A stretch of 54,471 bases of DNA, taken from positions 1-54,471 of the forward strand of contig CAZSXU010000026.1 in assembly GCA_964610505.1 (NCBI GenBank), written 5' to 3'. This DNA comes from CAZSXU01 sp964610505. GTDB taxonomy: Bacteria > Arandabacterota > Arandabacteria > JAGLYR01. The notes below the pieces were generated by a model that worked only from the letters and a program-made list of their open reading frames with translations, did not search any database and had not been told where the DNA came from. Within the stretch, counting starts at the first letter, position 1. Each line of letters begins with the position of its first letter. The translations under genes were made by a program, and so were the position numbers. Shown one piece after another: positions 16,085-25,695 of the stretch.

Positions 16085-18166
16085 TTATTCTATCAGGATA
16101 ATCTTCCGCACGTCCGTCGTTTCATCCGCGCTCAAGCGAATGAAGTAAACACCCGGCGGGACGCCCTGGCCCAGGTGATCGGTGCGGTCCCAGCGGACGG
16201 CATGGACGCCCCCGGATTGCGAGGCGGGTTCCAGCGATCGAACCTCCCGCCCGCGCACGTCAAAGACACAAATCTGATGAACCGCGTCCCTTGACAGCGA
16301 GTAGCGGATTTCCACGCCCGACGCCGACGGATTCGGATAGACTCCGACGATGGCCGTCCGGTCGGGAGCACGAATTCCGTCACTCTCAGCCACGTCGGCC
16401 AGAGAGAACGACACGCTGTCGAATACGGCGCCCGCCGTGTCCACCGCCTCGATGAGGCAGCTGTAGAGTTCCACGGACACCCGGCAGTAATGGTAGATGT
16501 CGTCGGCGTAAACCTGATACGGGTTGGGATTCTGATCCGGAGGGTAAAGGGGCGCCCCGCCTCCGCCCGCAACGATGTAGGTAATGCCGTTGTACAGGCT
16601 CCGCTCGTAGAGATGATCGTGCCCCATGAAGACGGCGTCCACTCCGTAGGTCTCGAACACCGGACAGAACGTGTTTCGCACAGTCAGATCACTGCCGTGG
16701 GAACCCGAACTGAAAGCCGGACGGTGAAAGTAGACGAAGATCCACTGCGCGCTCGCGCTCGCCGCGGCCAGGTCGTTCACCAACCAGGTGTACTGGGAAC
16801 TGCCCGCCGTGTACGCCGTCTCCGTGGACAGCGCCACGAAATGCGCGCATCCCACGTCGAAGGAGTACCACTGCTCGTTCGCCGGCGGGGAGTCGTTGGG
16901 CAGCGCGAAGAAGTCAAAGTACAGAGCCGCATTGTTCTCGTGGTTCCCGATGGCCGGCATGAAGGAGGTCCTTCCGGAGAGATCCTCCGTGATGTCGAAG
17001 AACGTGTTCCACTGGGTCAGGACGTTCCCGTCCTGCACCAGGTCTCCGGTGTGCAGGACCGCAAGAGCACCTTCCGTCTCCATCCCATCGACAACCGACT
17101 GATGCGAAACGGAATCGGTCCGGCTGTCGCCGTAGGCCACGAACACGAAGGGCTCCTCGAAAGGCACACCGGTCGTGAAAGTCAGATCCTCCGAGACGAA
17201 ACCGCCCGACGACGAGGCGCGGTAATGATAGGTGTCCCCGGGAACGAGGCCCGTGATCTCCAGCACGTGCCACTTGGTGAGACCGGGATCCGAGACGGAG
17301 AATCCGTACCCCGCATCCGGACCGTACTCCACCAGGCTCGTCCCGCTCTTCTCCGTCTGCCAACTTACGGTCATCGTTGTCCCGGGATCGTTCTGCCAGG
17401 AGAGATAGGGCCCTCGCCTGCGCGCCGTCGGATCGTACCACTCGAGGTCCAGCGTATCCCGCCCCCCGCTCGCCGAGGTCAACAGATGCGTTCGATTCTC
17501 GGGTGCGGGCTCGTAGAGGATGCAGTTGTGCATGAACTTGAAGTAGAGGGTCTCATCTGCGGCAGGACCCGAGAGTCCGGCGGCCGAAAGACTGAACTCG
17601 GCGTACGCCGAGAACAGGGTGTCCTCATCCGCGTCCCCCATCAGATTGTCGCACACCGTCCACGTGAGGGGTTCGGGCGTTCCCTCGACGGAGAATTGCA
17701 GGCTCGATCCCGGAACCCAGCCCCGCATGTACTCCGCCATGTTCCCCAGGAACAGGACCCCCTTGATGAAGAAGTACGAGACGTTATCGATTCCGTTCTC
17801 GACAATCGGATTACCGGCTTCGTCTTCGACACCGGCCACCGTGACGGACCGGTAGAGACCGTCGGCCGTCAGGTCTCCGTCCAGATGGAGATGGACTCGA
17901 CTTGGATCGATCCCGTCAACGCGGGCCGAATCCACTCCCGCCCCGTCCACCGTGTAGTTCCCGGCGACTTCGGCCGTCCCCGGATCCACGGCCTCGCTGA
18001 AGGCCAGGCGGAGAACTCCGGCGGCCGTCTTCTCGGCTTCCTCAACAATCGGGGGAACGATATCCGCCACGTCCATCACCATGGATTGCGGGTTCACGGC
18101 AAGCGCCGGGGCGGAGACCGCCAGTGCGGTCGCGCACAGAAACCCGACGACACGCAGGTATTTCAT
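16085..18166 (-). CDS. Secreted purple-acid-phosphatase-like metallophosphoesterase with C-terminal sorting-type domain
   Basis: A 693-residue exported protein. A signal peptide (MKYLRVVGFLCATALAVSA, cleavage near APALA) is followed by an Ig-like domain (LRLAFSEAVDPGT...). A PAP-type fibronectin-III domain (SWQTEKSGTSLVEYG) comes next, then the phosphoesterase core from about residue 340: VAYGDSRTDS, LHTGDLVQDG, AIGNHENN, FVYFHRPAFS and MGHDHLYERS. The last 90 residues (VYPNPSASGVEIRYSL, VRSLEPA, GVYFIRLSA) match the FlgD-like/type-A sorting domains of FCB-group secreted proteins. It probably releases phosphate outside the cell. Start at 18166 follows GAGGTGATC; a longer frame from 18232 would hide the signal peptide. 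Confidence 0.88.
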   Translation of the reverse strand: MKYLRVVGFLCATALAVSAPALAVNPQSMVMDVADIVPPIVEEAEKTAAGVLRLAFSEAVDPGTAEVAGNYTVDGAGVDSARVDGIDPSRVHLHLDGDLTADGLYRSVTVAGVEDEAGNPIVENGIDNVSYFFIKGVLFLGNMAEYMRGWVPGSSLQFSVEGTPEPLTWTVCDNLMGDADEDTLFSAYAEFSLSAAGLSGPAADETLYFKFMHNCILYEPAPENRTHLLTSASGGRDTLDLEWYDPTARRRGPYLSWQNDPGTTMTVSWQTEKSGTSLVEYGPDAGYGFSVSDPGLTKWHVLEITGLVPGDTYHYRASSSGGFVSEDLTFTTGVPFEEPFVFVAYGDSRTDSVSHQSVVDGMETEGALAVLHTGDLVQDGNVLTQWNTFFDITEDLSGRTSFMPAIGNHENNAALYFDFFALPNDSPPANEQWYSFDVGCAHFVALSTETAYTAGSSQYTWLVNDLAAASASAQWIFVYFHRPAFSSGSHGSDLTVRNTFCPVFETYGVDAVFMGHDHLYERSLYNGITYIVAGGGGAPLYPPDQNPNPYQVYADDIYHYCRVSVELYSCLIEAVDTAGAVFDSVSFSLADVAESDGIRAPDRTAIVGVYPNPSASGVEIRYSLSRDAVHQICVFDVRGREVRSLEPASQSGGVHAVRWDRTDHLGQGVPPGVYFIRLSADETTDVRKIILIE

Positions 18167-18208
18167 GATCACCTCGCAGGATAGAGGGCCGAAGAACGCT
18201 CTTTGTCT

Positions 18209-18214
18209 ATTATA
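18209..18214 (-). promoter_or_regulatory. Candidate -10 box for the phosphatase gene
   Basis: A perfect TATAAT on the minus strand about 45 bases before the start codon. No good -35 hexamer lies 16-18 bases upstream; the best is GGCTTT at 16 bases. Confidence 0.35.
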
Positions 18215-18289
18215 TCGCATTTGACGCGCCAAAGCCAGCTATCTGTGGGCGGACTTGGGTCCCTCATCCGTGTCGATCGGAAAGAGCCA

Positions 18290-18487
18290 CAAACCCTCAC
18301 CACAGAGAACACGGAGAATAGCACAGGTTATTCTGGAGTCTCGGGCTTGAGTCCGAGACTCCGTTACGCATCCATCCGTGTAATCTGCGAAATCTGTGGC
18401 AAAGAAGTCTGGGTATTTGCATCTGCGTAATCTGCGGATGAATAGACTTGGTCTTCAATCCGTGTCGATCTGTGAAATCTGTGGCTC
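18290..18487 (-). repeat. Composite intergenic element, copy 2
   Basis: Read on the minus strand after the TPR gene stop (18497): AGCCACAGATTTCACAGAT iterons begin 10 bases after the stop, CCGCAGATTACGCAGATG follows at about 18437-18419, and CCACAGATTTCGCAGATTACAC at about 18402-18380. Then comes GCGTAAC and the hairpin of 18335-18362 (GGAGTCTCGG...), whose arms pair with one G-U-type wobble. The element occupies the gap between the TPR gene and the phosphatase gene. No coding sequence is seen there. Confidence 0.75.
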
Positions 18488-18496
18488 GTTCTTGAG

Positions 18497-20554
18497 CTAT
18501 GGACCGGACTGCTCTTTCCACGACGCCAGCCGCCTCCTGGCCTCCTCGATATGCGGGATCCCGGAATCGGCGTCGCTCCAGATGCGGACGGCGTGTTCGA
18601 GGGCGGTGCGTGCGTCGTCGGTCCGCCCTTGGGCTTCGAGCACGCCGGATAGCTCGGTGAGAATGCGGGGATCGTTCGGAAAGTGGAGACGCGCGGCCGT
18701 AAGAACCGAGTCGGCCGCGGCCCAGTCTCCCCCCTGCCGGAAGGTGCGCGCGATCCAAAGCCGGTTGTCCCTGTCGACGGGATCCAGTGCCTCCACAAAC
18801 AGGAACCGCTCCAGGGCCTGGTCGAGATCCCCTCTGGCCAGCGCAATCCTGCCGAGGAGTGTCATTTCCATGGCCGCCTGCTCCATCGTGGGATCTTCAA
18901 TCGCGGCCTCGGTGGTTCCAACCACGGACTCCGCCTCATCCAGGCGATCCATCCTCGTCAGAACGGCGGCTTCGGCCAGCGCGGGGATCCAGGCAAACTC
19001 GACGTCCCGTCGCAGAGGCGACCCCCGGAACTTCTCCAGCGCAAAGGAATAGTTGCCCAGTTCCGCCAGGAAATTACCGGCCGCCACGTCCAGCCGCCAT
19101 GCGAGAACCTGCTCCCCCGGACCGAGTTCGCTCCGACCTTCTTCGAGGACCTCAAGAGTCTTCGTCACACTCCCCCGATCGAAGTAGGCGCCGGCCAGTT
19201 CCTCGTAGATCCTCGCTCGAGCGGCCGGGCCCGAGAGCTTCAGCGCCTTTCGGAATCTTTTCTCGGCAGCATCCAGGTCACCCATACGGAACTCGACGAG
19301 CCCGATCTGCTCGAGGGCGCGCGCATGGTCGGGATCCAGTGCCAGCGCTTTCCGGAGCTCCAAGTGAGCGGCCTCGTACTCTCCCCCAAGGCTCATCAGC
19401 TGACCCAGGTGGTACCGCGCGTTCGCATTCCTCGGGAATCGCCGGACGCGCTCGAGACAAAGATCGCGAGCTTCCTGCTCACGACCGGCTTCCCGGTAAA
19501 GACCCAGCACGGATTCGAACAGGCGCTCCCGCCACGGATACTGCTCGATGGCGAGATTGAAGTGAGCCATCGACGCTTCCTGCTCTCCCCATGCCAGGAA
19601 CATGCGGGCGGCCGTTTCCTGTACGAAAGGCTCGCCGGGATAGAGCTTCAGCAGGAGAGAGAGGAAAGCTCGTGCACTTTCTCGATCTCCCGAACTGCCG
19701 TGGATCACACGGGCGGCCAGCCGCAGGGGCTCCGGAAGGCGTCCGGCATGGCGAAGGGTGAGTGCGAGACCCTCGTCCCGCGCCTCCTTTGAGAGAACCG
19801 TGCGACCCGCCTGATGGAGAACGAGCCCCGCGAGCGAGAAGGTCGAATCCAGACGCGTAGCCTGCCGCAACAACTCGACCGCCCGGCCGGGATTCTGCTC
19901 CCGGGCGTTCATCCACCAACCCTGCGAGAACACCCGCATCGCTTCGATGGACCCGGTCGAGATCTCCGCAACGGGGCGATCGACACCCGCGGAATCCTCA
20001 GGCCGTGCGGCAAGAGCCGTGTGCAGCCACACCGATACGCTGTCGACGGCCCCGAACACATTGGGCCAGAACTTCTTGAGCGTACCGAGCGTCATGCGGG
20101 GGTCGGTCCGGAACAGATTCATCCGCAGATCGATCCCCATTCCATCCGACGTGTACACGCCCGTGGTGAAGTATTCCGCTCCGAGAGCGATGGCCACCCG
20201 GCGGCCTTCAATCGGAGTGATCGCCCGATTGTCGCCGTATCCCATTTCCGCCATCTTCGCATCGACAACCGAGGGGTCAACGTCCTGAACATAGATGTCC
20301 TGCAGGAGGTCGACCCAGAGCATGAGGGGAAATCCGTGAGCCAGCCACGAACCCAGAGAAAAGCTCTCTTGGGCGACCAGGGGGAAGACAACGACTTTCG
20401 TCCGGAATGCTTCTTCGGGAACGATCCGTTCGCGCTGAACACCCGACTCATCCGTGAAGGAGACGGTGTAGTGGGTATCGTCTTCCCGGCCGGAACAGGT
20501 AGACAGAAGGAGCATCAAGCCAACGAGCATGCATCCCTGGCGGAGTGTTTTCAT
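18497..20554 (-). CDS. Tetratricopeptide-repeat lipoprotein
   Basis: A 685-residue protein with a lipoprotein signal (MKTLRQGCMLVGLMLLLSTC; lipobox LSTC). About 180 residues of unique domain follow (RTKVVVFPLVAQESF, GRRVAIALGAEYFTTGVY), resembling the TolB/CsgG-type N-terminal domains of outer-membrane lipoproteins. From about residue 210 to the end there are about ten TPR-like units, for example ARYHLGQLMSLGGEYEAAHLEL and ALEQIGLVEFRMGDLDAAEKRF. It is likely a periplasmic scaffold anchored to the outer membrane. The partner is unknown. The phosphatase gene lies downstream on the same strand, and the POT transporter ends 24 bases before its start. Confidence 0.8.
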   Translation of the reverse strand: MKTLRQGCMLVGLMLLLSTCSGREDDTHYTVSFTDESGVQRERIVPEEAFRTKVVVFPLVAQESFSLGSWLAHGFPLMLWVDLLQDIYVQDVDPSVVDAKMAEMGYGDNRAITPIEGRRVAIALGAEYFTTGVYTSDGMGIDLRMNLFRTDPRMTLGTLKKFWPNVFGAVDSVSVWLHTALAARPEDSAGVDRPVAEISTGSIEAMRVFSQGWWMNAREQNPGRAVELLRQATRLDSTFSLAGLVLHQAGRTVLSKEARDEGLALTLRHAGRLPEPLRLAARVIHGSSGDRESARAFLSLLLKLYPGEPFVQETAARMFLAWGEQEASMAHFNLAIEQYPWRERLFESVLGLYREAGREQEARDLCLERVRRFPRNANARYHLGQLMSLGGEYEAAHLELRKALALDPDHARALEQIGLVEFRMGDLDAAEKRFRKALKLSGPAARARIYEELAGAYFDRGSVTKTLEVLEEGRSELGPGEQVLAWRLDVAAGNFLAELGNYSFALEKFRGSPLRRDVEFAWIPALAEAAVLTRMDRLDEAESVVGTTEAAIEDPTMEQAAMEMTLLGRIALARGDLDQALERFLFVEALDPVDRDNRLWIARTFRQGGDWAAADSVLTAARLHFPNDPRILTELSGVLEAQGRTDDARTALEHAVRIWSDADSGIPHIEEARRRLASWKEQSGP

Positions 20555-20578
20555 TGTCGTCTCGCAAGATCATCCCGG

Positions 20579-22624
20579 CTAAGTTGCCTGGATTTCCTGC
20601 CCCTCGGTCGTACGCGGCAGAGCAAAGCGATTGTAGAGGAGGAAGATCACGCCTGTGGCGGCCATAAGCACTCCGAACAACGCCCACATGATATCCGGCC
20701 GCTCCATGTCCCGGGCAAAATGGCCATAGGCCTGGCCGGAGAGGATCCCGCCGAAAAGATTCCCCAGTGCCATCGAAACGAAGTAGTACCCCATATAGAG
20801 CGCCACTTTCTCCCTCGGAGCAATCCGCCCGACATATTCCTGGCTCGTCGGGCTCGCCATCATCTCGCCGATGCCGAAGATCACGATTCCGGCGACCACG
20901 ACCCAGATCGAGCCGCCGATCGGACCAATCATCGAACCACCCGCGACCATCGAGAGCCCGATGCCCACCGCAGCCACCATCATCCCCACGATCATCGTCG
21001 TGAACCGGTGGAAGCGGGCCATCAGGAATGAGATCAAGACCTGGAGGAGAATGATCGCGCCGGCATCGATGTTGATAATGTACTCGGGGTTGACCTGACG
21101 GCCGTCCTCGATGATCGGCTGCGCATACGGAAGGTAGGCCGCGAGCAGGAATGCCTGCTCGAACTGCTCCCGAGAGACGTCTAGGCCGAGCCCGCTCACG
21201 CGTCGGTGGGCGGTGTCGATGTGCAGACTTGGGACCACCGGCCCGTGGGTGGCAAGCAGATCGCGAATGACAGCCGAGACCCCCGAAACGGCCTCCCGGG
21301 AGGATTCCTCCAGCCCGCCGTCGCTGATGAGCGTGCCAACCGGATCCTCAAGATCTTGTTCCCGGACCGTTACTCCGGAAACCGGGATCCCGTCGACGAG
21401 CATTCCCAGCCGGTCGGCCGTGACCCGGATTTTATACCCGAGAATCCTTCGCGCGGCGTCTTCCAGTTCCGCGCCGGATGGGCCCGTCCCCCCCCGTTTC
21501 ATCCGAACCAGACGATCGAGGTCGTTGACAAGCGGCTCCTCATCCACGGCGGCCAGCATGTCTACGAAACGCTCCGTCGCCTCCTCGGAGAATCCCAGCC
21601 CGCTCACGACGGTTCGTCCGATACGAATGAGACTTTGAGTGTCCGAATAGTCCCGGATGTATTCCGGCATGGTGATGAAGATCTGGTTGAAGCTGGTCCA
21701 GAATCCGGACATGATCAGCAGGTACAGAGCGAAACGCCAGTTGCTGCAACGCATTCTCTGCGCAAGGGGCGAAGGTCGTTTCCCGGGGGACGATGTGCGG
21801 CCTTTCAGGACCGCATCGTACCCGAAGTTGAGTCCCAGCCACACCACGATCACGACGGCGCACCGGCCCCAGGAGAGCCAGTTCACGCCCTGGTTGGCGA
21901 TCATGAGGGCGATCAGGATGACGAAAACGGCGAAGACGAAACGGAAGTTGCCCAGCACCTCGACCGTGTCGTCCATGACCTTGCTGAAGGACCGGCCCCG
22001 CCCCGACGCCGCCTCGGTGGTCGGTTCCTTGTAGAGCGTCAAAACCAGGATCATGTTGATGGCGGCCCATATGGACGATCCGATAAACACGTACTTCCAG
22101 TCCCAGCCGCGCACGATCCCGGCCACGATGGGTCCGACGAACCCGCCGACGTTGACCATCATGTAGAAGACGCCGAAGCCCATGCTCGAGTTCGATTCAT
22201 CGGTCACCCGGGCGATGGTCCCGACGACGACGGGCTTGAAGATGGCGGCGCCCACCGCCACGAACATAAAGGCCATCAGGAAGGGAAGGAAACTGTGGAA
22301 CTGGCCGAGCGAGTAGTAGGCCACAATCATGACGCCGTAGGACGTGATGAACATCTTCTTGTAACCGTAGCGATCCGCCAGGGCGCCGGTGATCACCGGC
22401 ATCAGGTAGAGGAAAAACGGGACGATCGCCTGGATCTGGCCGCGCTGCTCCGAGGTGAAGCCCAGCCCGCCCGTTTCGACGGCTCCGGTGATGTAGAGGG
22501 ATGAAACGGTGTAGAAGCCGTACCAGGCCATCCGCTCGAAGATTTCCATCGTGTTGGCCACCCAGAAGGTGCTCGGATAGCTCCGGATCGTCTTCCAGAA
22601 GCCCGTTTTTTCCTTATTTGCCAA
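20579..22624 (-). CDS. POT-family (MFS) transporter with a large central insertion
   Basis: A 681-residue inner-membrane transporter. IFERMAWYGFYTVSSLYI in helix 1 matches the ExxER(F)xYYG proton/peptide symporter motif, and AIFKPVVVGTIARV and GVFYMMVNVGGFVGP are typical of POT proteins. These usually have 450-550 residues. Here about 180 residues (about 320-500, from MPEYIRDYSDTQS to QPIIEDGRQVNP) form a soluble, acidic insertion between helices 7 and 8. The start is an unusual TTG at 22624, with AGGAGA six bases before it and no alternative ATG giving a complete helix 1. It probably imports di- or tripeptides. Confidence 0.82.
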   Translation of the reverse strand: MANKEKTGFWKTIRSYPSTFWVANTMEIFERMAWYGFYTVSSLYITGAVETGGLGFTSEQRGQIQAIVPFFLYLMPVITGALADRYGYKKMFITSYGVMIVAYYSLGQFHSFLPFLMAFMFVAVGAAIFKPVVVGTIARVTDESNSSMGFGVFYMMVNVGGFVGPIVAGIVRGWDWKYVFIGSSIWAAINMILVLTLYKEPTTEAASGRGRSFSKVMDDTVEVLGNFRFVFAVFVILIALMIANQGVNWLSWGRCAVVIVVWLGLNFGYDAVLKGRTSSPGKRPSPLAQRMRCSNWRFALYLLIMSGFWTSFNQIFITMPEYIRDYSDTQSLIRIGRTVVSGLGFSEEATERFVDMLAAVDEEPLVNDLDRLVRMKRGGTGPSGAELEDAARRILGYKIRVTADRLGMLVDGIPVSGVTVREQDLEDPVGTLISDGGLEESSREAVSGVSAVIRDLLATHGPVVPSLHIDTAHRRVSGLGLDVSREQFEQAFLLAAYLPYAQPIIEDGRQVNPEYIINIDAGAIILLQVLISFLMARFHRFTTMIVGMMVAAVGIGLSMVAGGSMIGPIGGSIWVVVAGIVIFGIGEMMASPTSQEYVGRIAPREKVALYMGYYFVSMALGNLFGGILSGQAYGHFARDMERPDIMWALFGVLMAATGVIFLLYNRFALPRTTEGQEIQAT

Positions 22625-22854
22625 GGGAGTTCTCCTCTGTGCTGGGATCGGCCCGCCGCCGTAAGCCGTCCGGGATAGCCGTTCTGCGGATTCTACCGGG
22701 CGGAATGCACCGTGTCAAGGCGGCTGGCGCTCCGTTCGGTCTCTGCGTCCCGCGGGAGCAAGACCGCGGCAACCAATTTTCCGTGGCATTCCCCCTCCAA
22801 TTCCTGTAATCTTCGCGGAAAACTGTTCGCATCCGTCCACGAAAGGACCCCCCT

Positions 22855-25011
22855 ATGGAAGTCAGCGAAAAGAGATCCAAGATCATCCCGGTGAACGCAT
22901 ACACCGAACTCAAACCCGGCGAGGACTATAAGCCGGTGGTGCCGGCCGGCAAGCCGGTGGCCGAGATCACCACTCGCTCGGTCCTCATGGGCGTGGCGGG
23001 GGCCGTCATCTTCACGTTCGCAGCCTCCTACATCGGGCTCAAGACCGGGAACGTGATCGAAACGGCCATTCCCATCGCCATCCTGGCCATCTTCTTCGGT
23101 CGCCTGCTGGCGCCCCGGAACACGCTTCTTCAGAACGTCATCGTCCAATCCATCGGAGCGGCCTCGGGCGTGGTGGTCGCCGGTGCCGTGTTCACCATTC
23201 CGGCCCTCTACATCATTCCCCAGCTCCACCCTGAGATCCAACTCAAACCCAACATTCTCCAGATCTTCATCGCCTGCACGATCGGGGGCTTCCTGGGAAT
23301 CGTTCTCATCATTCCGCTTCGCCGGTACTTCGTGAAGGAAGAACACGGCAAGCTCCCGTTCCCGGAGGCCACGGCAACCACCGAAATTCTGGCGTCGGGG
23401 GAGGCGGAAACCGGGGGCGGCGCGGGCAAAATGCTGCTCACCTCTTTCGGAATCGGAATGATCTTTGACTTCATCATCGAGGTCTTCCACGCCTGGAATC
23501 CGACGTTGACGGCGCGGGCTCTCCTGGGCGGTTGGGGGGAGAGACTCTACACCGACATCAAGATGGACATTCGGGCGACGGGGCTGGCCACCTACCTTGG
23601 TCTCGGCTACATCATCGGGGTCCGGTATGCGGCGATCATTGCGGCGGGCTCGGTCCTGGCCAGCGTGCTGCTGGTGCCCCTGGTGTACTTCGTGGGCTCG
23701 CGGCTGGGCGCGCCCCTGCCTCCGGGCGATGTTCTGATCCGGGACATGAGCCCGGCCGACATCTTCGGCAACTACGTCCGTCCCATCGGAATCGGCGGCA
23801 TTGCCATGGCCGGACTTCTGGGCGTGATCAAGATGTCCAGGATCATCATCGGATCTCTCTCTCTGGGCTTCAAGGGACTCACCTCCGGCGCTCACGCCGG
23901 GCGCGACGAGCACGAGAGAACGGATACCGACATTCTGCCGAAGAACGTGCTTCTGATCCAGGTCGCCGTTCTGATCCTGATGTTCTTCACTTTCTTGTGG
24001 GTCGGTCACAGCATCAAGATCGCGCTGGTCGGGGTCATCGTCACGGCCGTGTTGGGATTTCTTTTCACTCCGGTGGCGGCGCGGGCCATCGCCATCGTGG
24101 GGGTGAACCCGGTATCCGGAATGACCCTCATCACGCTCATCATCGCGTGTGCAATCCTGGCGGCGATACGTGGGCCGGGCGAAGACATCGCCGTCTACAT
24201 GTTCGCCGCCCTCATCATCGGCTGTGCCATCTGTACGGCTCTCTCCACTTCGGGCGCGTTCATCTCGGATTTGAAGATCGGATACTGGCTGGGCTCCACC
24301 CCGCGGAAGCAGCAGGTCTGGAAGTTCCTCGGCGTCGTGGTGGCTGCGCTCAGCGTCGGCGCGGCCATTTGGCTTCTGGAGAGCGGGTACGGGTTCATCA
24401 AGAACGGCCAACCGAATCCGGATCTCACGGCTCCGCAGGGCAACCTGATGGCGGCCGTGGTGTACAACTCCCTGGACCCGAACGCCGTCACGCCGTGGTT
24501 GCTGTACGGTCTGGGCGCGTGCATGGTGATCCTGCTCGAGATGGTGAGCGTTCCCGCCCTGGCGTTTTCCCTGGGAGTCTACCTCCCCATGTCCATCAAT
24601 CTCCCCATTCTGATCGGGGGCATCGCCGGCTGGCTCATCCAACGCCGCGGCAAGAGCGATCGCGAGAAGACGGCCCGGAGGGACCAGACGATCCTTGTGG
24701 CCTCGGGCCTGATGGCCGGCGCGGCCATCGCCGGGATCCTGAGCGCGATCTTCAAGGTCGTGGACAATACCTACTGGAACCACGCATTCGACCACGCGGT
24801 CAATCTCTCGCTTCGCCCACGCGTGATGGGTGTCGACGGGGCGTTTCAGGAGGCGGCCTGGTTTGGAAGGATGGGCGTCTGGTTCGGTGCCGCGATGTTC
24901 GTCCTGTTGATCGTGATCTGCCATGTGCTGGCCAAGAAGGGGGCTCGCGAACAGATCGAGACAGAGGATCGGGCGGGATCGAGGACAATGGGGAGAGGCG
25001 GATCCGCCTAG
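22855..25011 (+). CDS. OPT-family oligopeptide transporter
   Basis: A 718-residue protein with about 16 membrane helices. Family features include ITTRSVLMGVAGAVIFTFAASYIGLKTG at the N-terminus, KLPFPEATATTEIL after the fourth helix, GLGYIIGVRYAAIIAAGS, and GNLMAAVVYN. The gene is divergent from the POT transporter, with 230 bases between start codons that probably contain both promoters; I see no clear boxes. OPT proteins of bacteria import peptides or metal chelates. Having POT and OPT side by side suggests uptake of peptides over a wide size range. Confidence 0.92.
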   Translation: MEVSEKRSKIIPVNAYTELKPGEDYKPVVPAGKPVAEITTRSVLMGVAGAVIFTFAASYIGLKTGNVIETAIPIAILAIFFGRLLAPRNTLLQNVIVQSIGAASGVVVAGAVFTIPALYIIPQLHPEIQLKPNILQIFIACTIGGFLGIVLIIPLRRYFVKEEHGKLPFPEATATTEILASGEAETGGGAGKMLLTSFGIGMIFDFIIEVFHAWNPTLTARALLGGWGERLYTDIKMDIRATGLATYLGLGYIIGVRYAAIIAAGSVLASVLLVPLVYFVGSRLGAPLPPGDVLIRDMSPADIFGNYVRPIGIGGIAMAGLLGVIKMSRIIIGSLSLGFKGLTSGAHAGRDEHERTDTDILPKNVLLIQVAVLILMFFTFLWVGHSIKIALVGVIVTAVLGFLFTPVAARAIAIVGVNPVSGMTLITLIIACAILAAIRGPGEDIAVYMFAALIIGCAICTALSTSGAFISDLKIGYWLGSTPRKQQVWKFLGVVVAALSVGAAIWLLESGYGFIKNGQPNPDLTAPQGNLMAAVVYNSLDPNAVTPWLLYGLGACMVILLEMVSVPALAFSLGVYLPMSINLPILIGGIAGWLIQRRGKSDREKTARRDQTILVASGLMAGAAIAGILSAIFKVVDNTYWNHAFDHAVNLSLRPRVMGVDGAFQEAAWFGRMGVWFGAAMFVLLIVICHVLAKKGAREQIETEDRAGSRTMGRGGSA

Positions 25012-25068
25012 AGCCGACGGAAACGAATCGGATGTTACGGGTGCTCGGTTCCGACGCCTGAGCGGCGG

Positions 25069-25386
25069 CTACTGCTTGAGCTTAGGCTCCAAGTGAGCGG
25101 CGACGCCCGGTTCGCAGAGCCGACACTTCAGCCCCTCGAGGGTGACTCGGCGAAACGGATCCGTTTGCTGCATGACTCGGTAGCGGGGCCCCTGCAAATC
25201 GGGCCGATTCATGATCACCCCGGCGTTCATAAGATACTTCAGATGGCCCGAGGCGCGTGTCGAGGGGATACCGAGGATTTGCTCGATGTCCTGAATCGAC
25301 GCGTGCCCTTTGCGGAAAATGAGCCAGAGGATCTGCAACCGGGTGCGATCAGAAAGGGCCTTGAAAAATCTCGTTGTCCGCTTCAT
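25069..25386 (-). CDS. ArsR-type winged-helix regulator
   Basis: A 105-residue protein. FFKALSDRTRLQILWLIF (7-24) is the classic first helix of ArsR regulators; the recognition region follows (DIEQILGIPSTRASGHLKYLMNAG). Near the C-terminus Cys88 and Cys91 (CRLC) could bind a metal or a redox signal; the usual ELCVCD metal-binding motif in helix 3 is absent. It is convergent with the OPT transporter and 57 bases from it, so its target is not obvious; the WalJ-like gene is divergent from it and may share its upstream region. Start ATG at 25386, with GGGGGA upstream. Confidence 0.85.
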   Translation of the reverse strand: MKRTTRFFKALSDRTRLQILWLIFRKGHASIQDIEQILGIPSTRASGHLKYLMNAGVIMNRPDLQGPRYRVMQQTDPFRRVTLEGLKCRLCEPGVAAHLEPKLKQ

Positions 25387-25624
25387 GGTGAATCCCCCTT
25401 GGGTAGTTTAACTGTAGACAACAACCCGTGGAATGTCAAGACCCTTGTTTATCTCCAGTTGATTCTACGCGCACCCTTTCTCCGGCTTGTCGCTTACCTG
25501 TCGTGCGACAAGGAAGAAGCCGGACCCCGTCCCGCGTCGCCCCACGGAATCTGCGGATCTTTTTCCCGCTCATACCCCGGACCGCCGCGAACGGGCCCCG
25601 GATCGGAAAGGTGCGAAGCGTGGA

Positions 25625-25653
25625 TTGACCGCCGGGTGAATTCTCGCTATGAT
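25625..25653 (+). promoter_or_regulatory. Candidate promoter for the WalJ-like gene
   Basis: TTGACC (25625-25630) and TATGAT (25648-25653) with a 17-base spacer, five of six matches in each box. It is 43 bases before the ATG at 25696. The rest of the 309-base gap after the ArsR gene (25387-25624) shows nothing else recognisable. Confidence 0.6.
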
Positions 25654-25695
25654 GCCCGGTCGAACCCACCCGGCTTCGAGAGGCGATGCGGACCC

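Noticed and set aside
22693..24924. A 743-codon minus-strand frame opposite the OPT transporter gene, and a 1078-codon plus-strand frame opposite the RND permease (26694-29930)
   Set aside because: Both are rich in Asp, His, Arg and Gly as expected for antisense of high-GC membrane-protein genes; the opposite strands carry clear family motifs over their full length.
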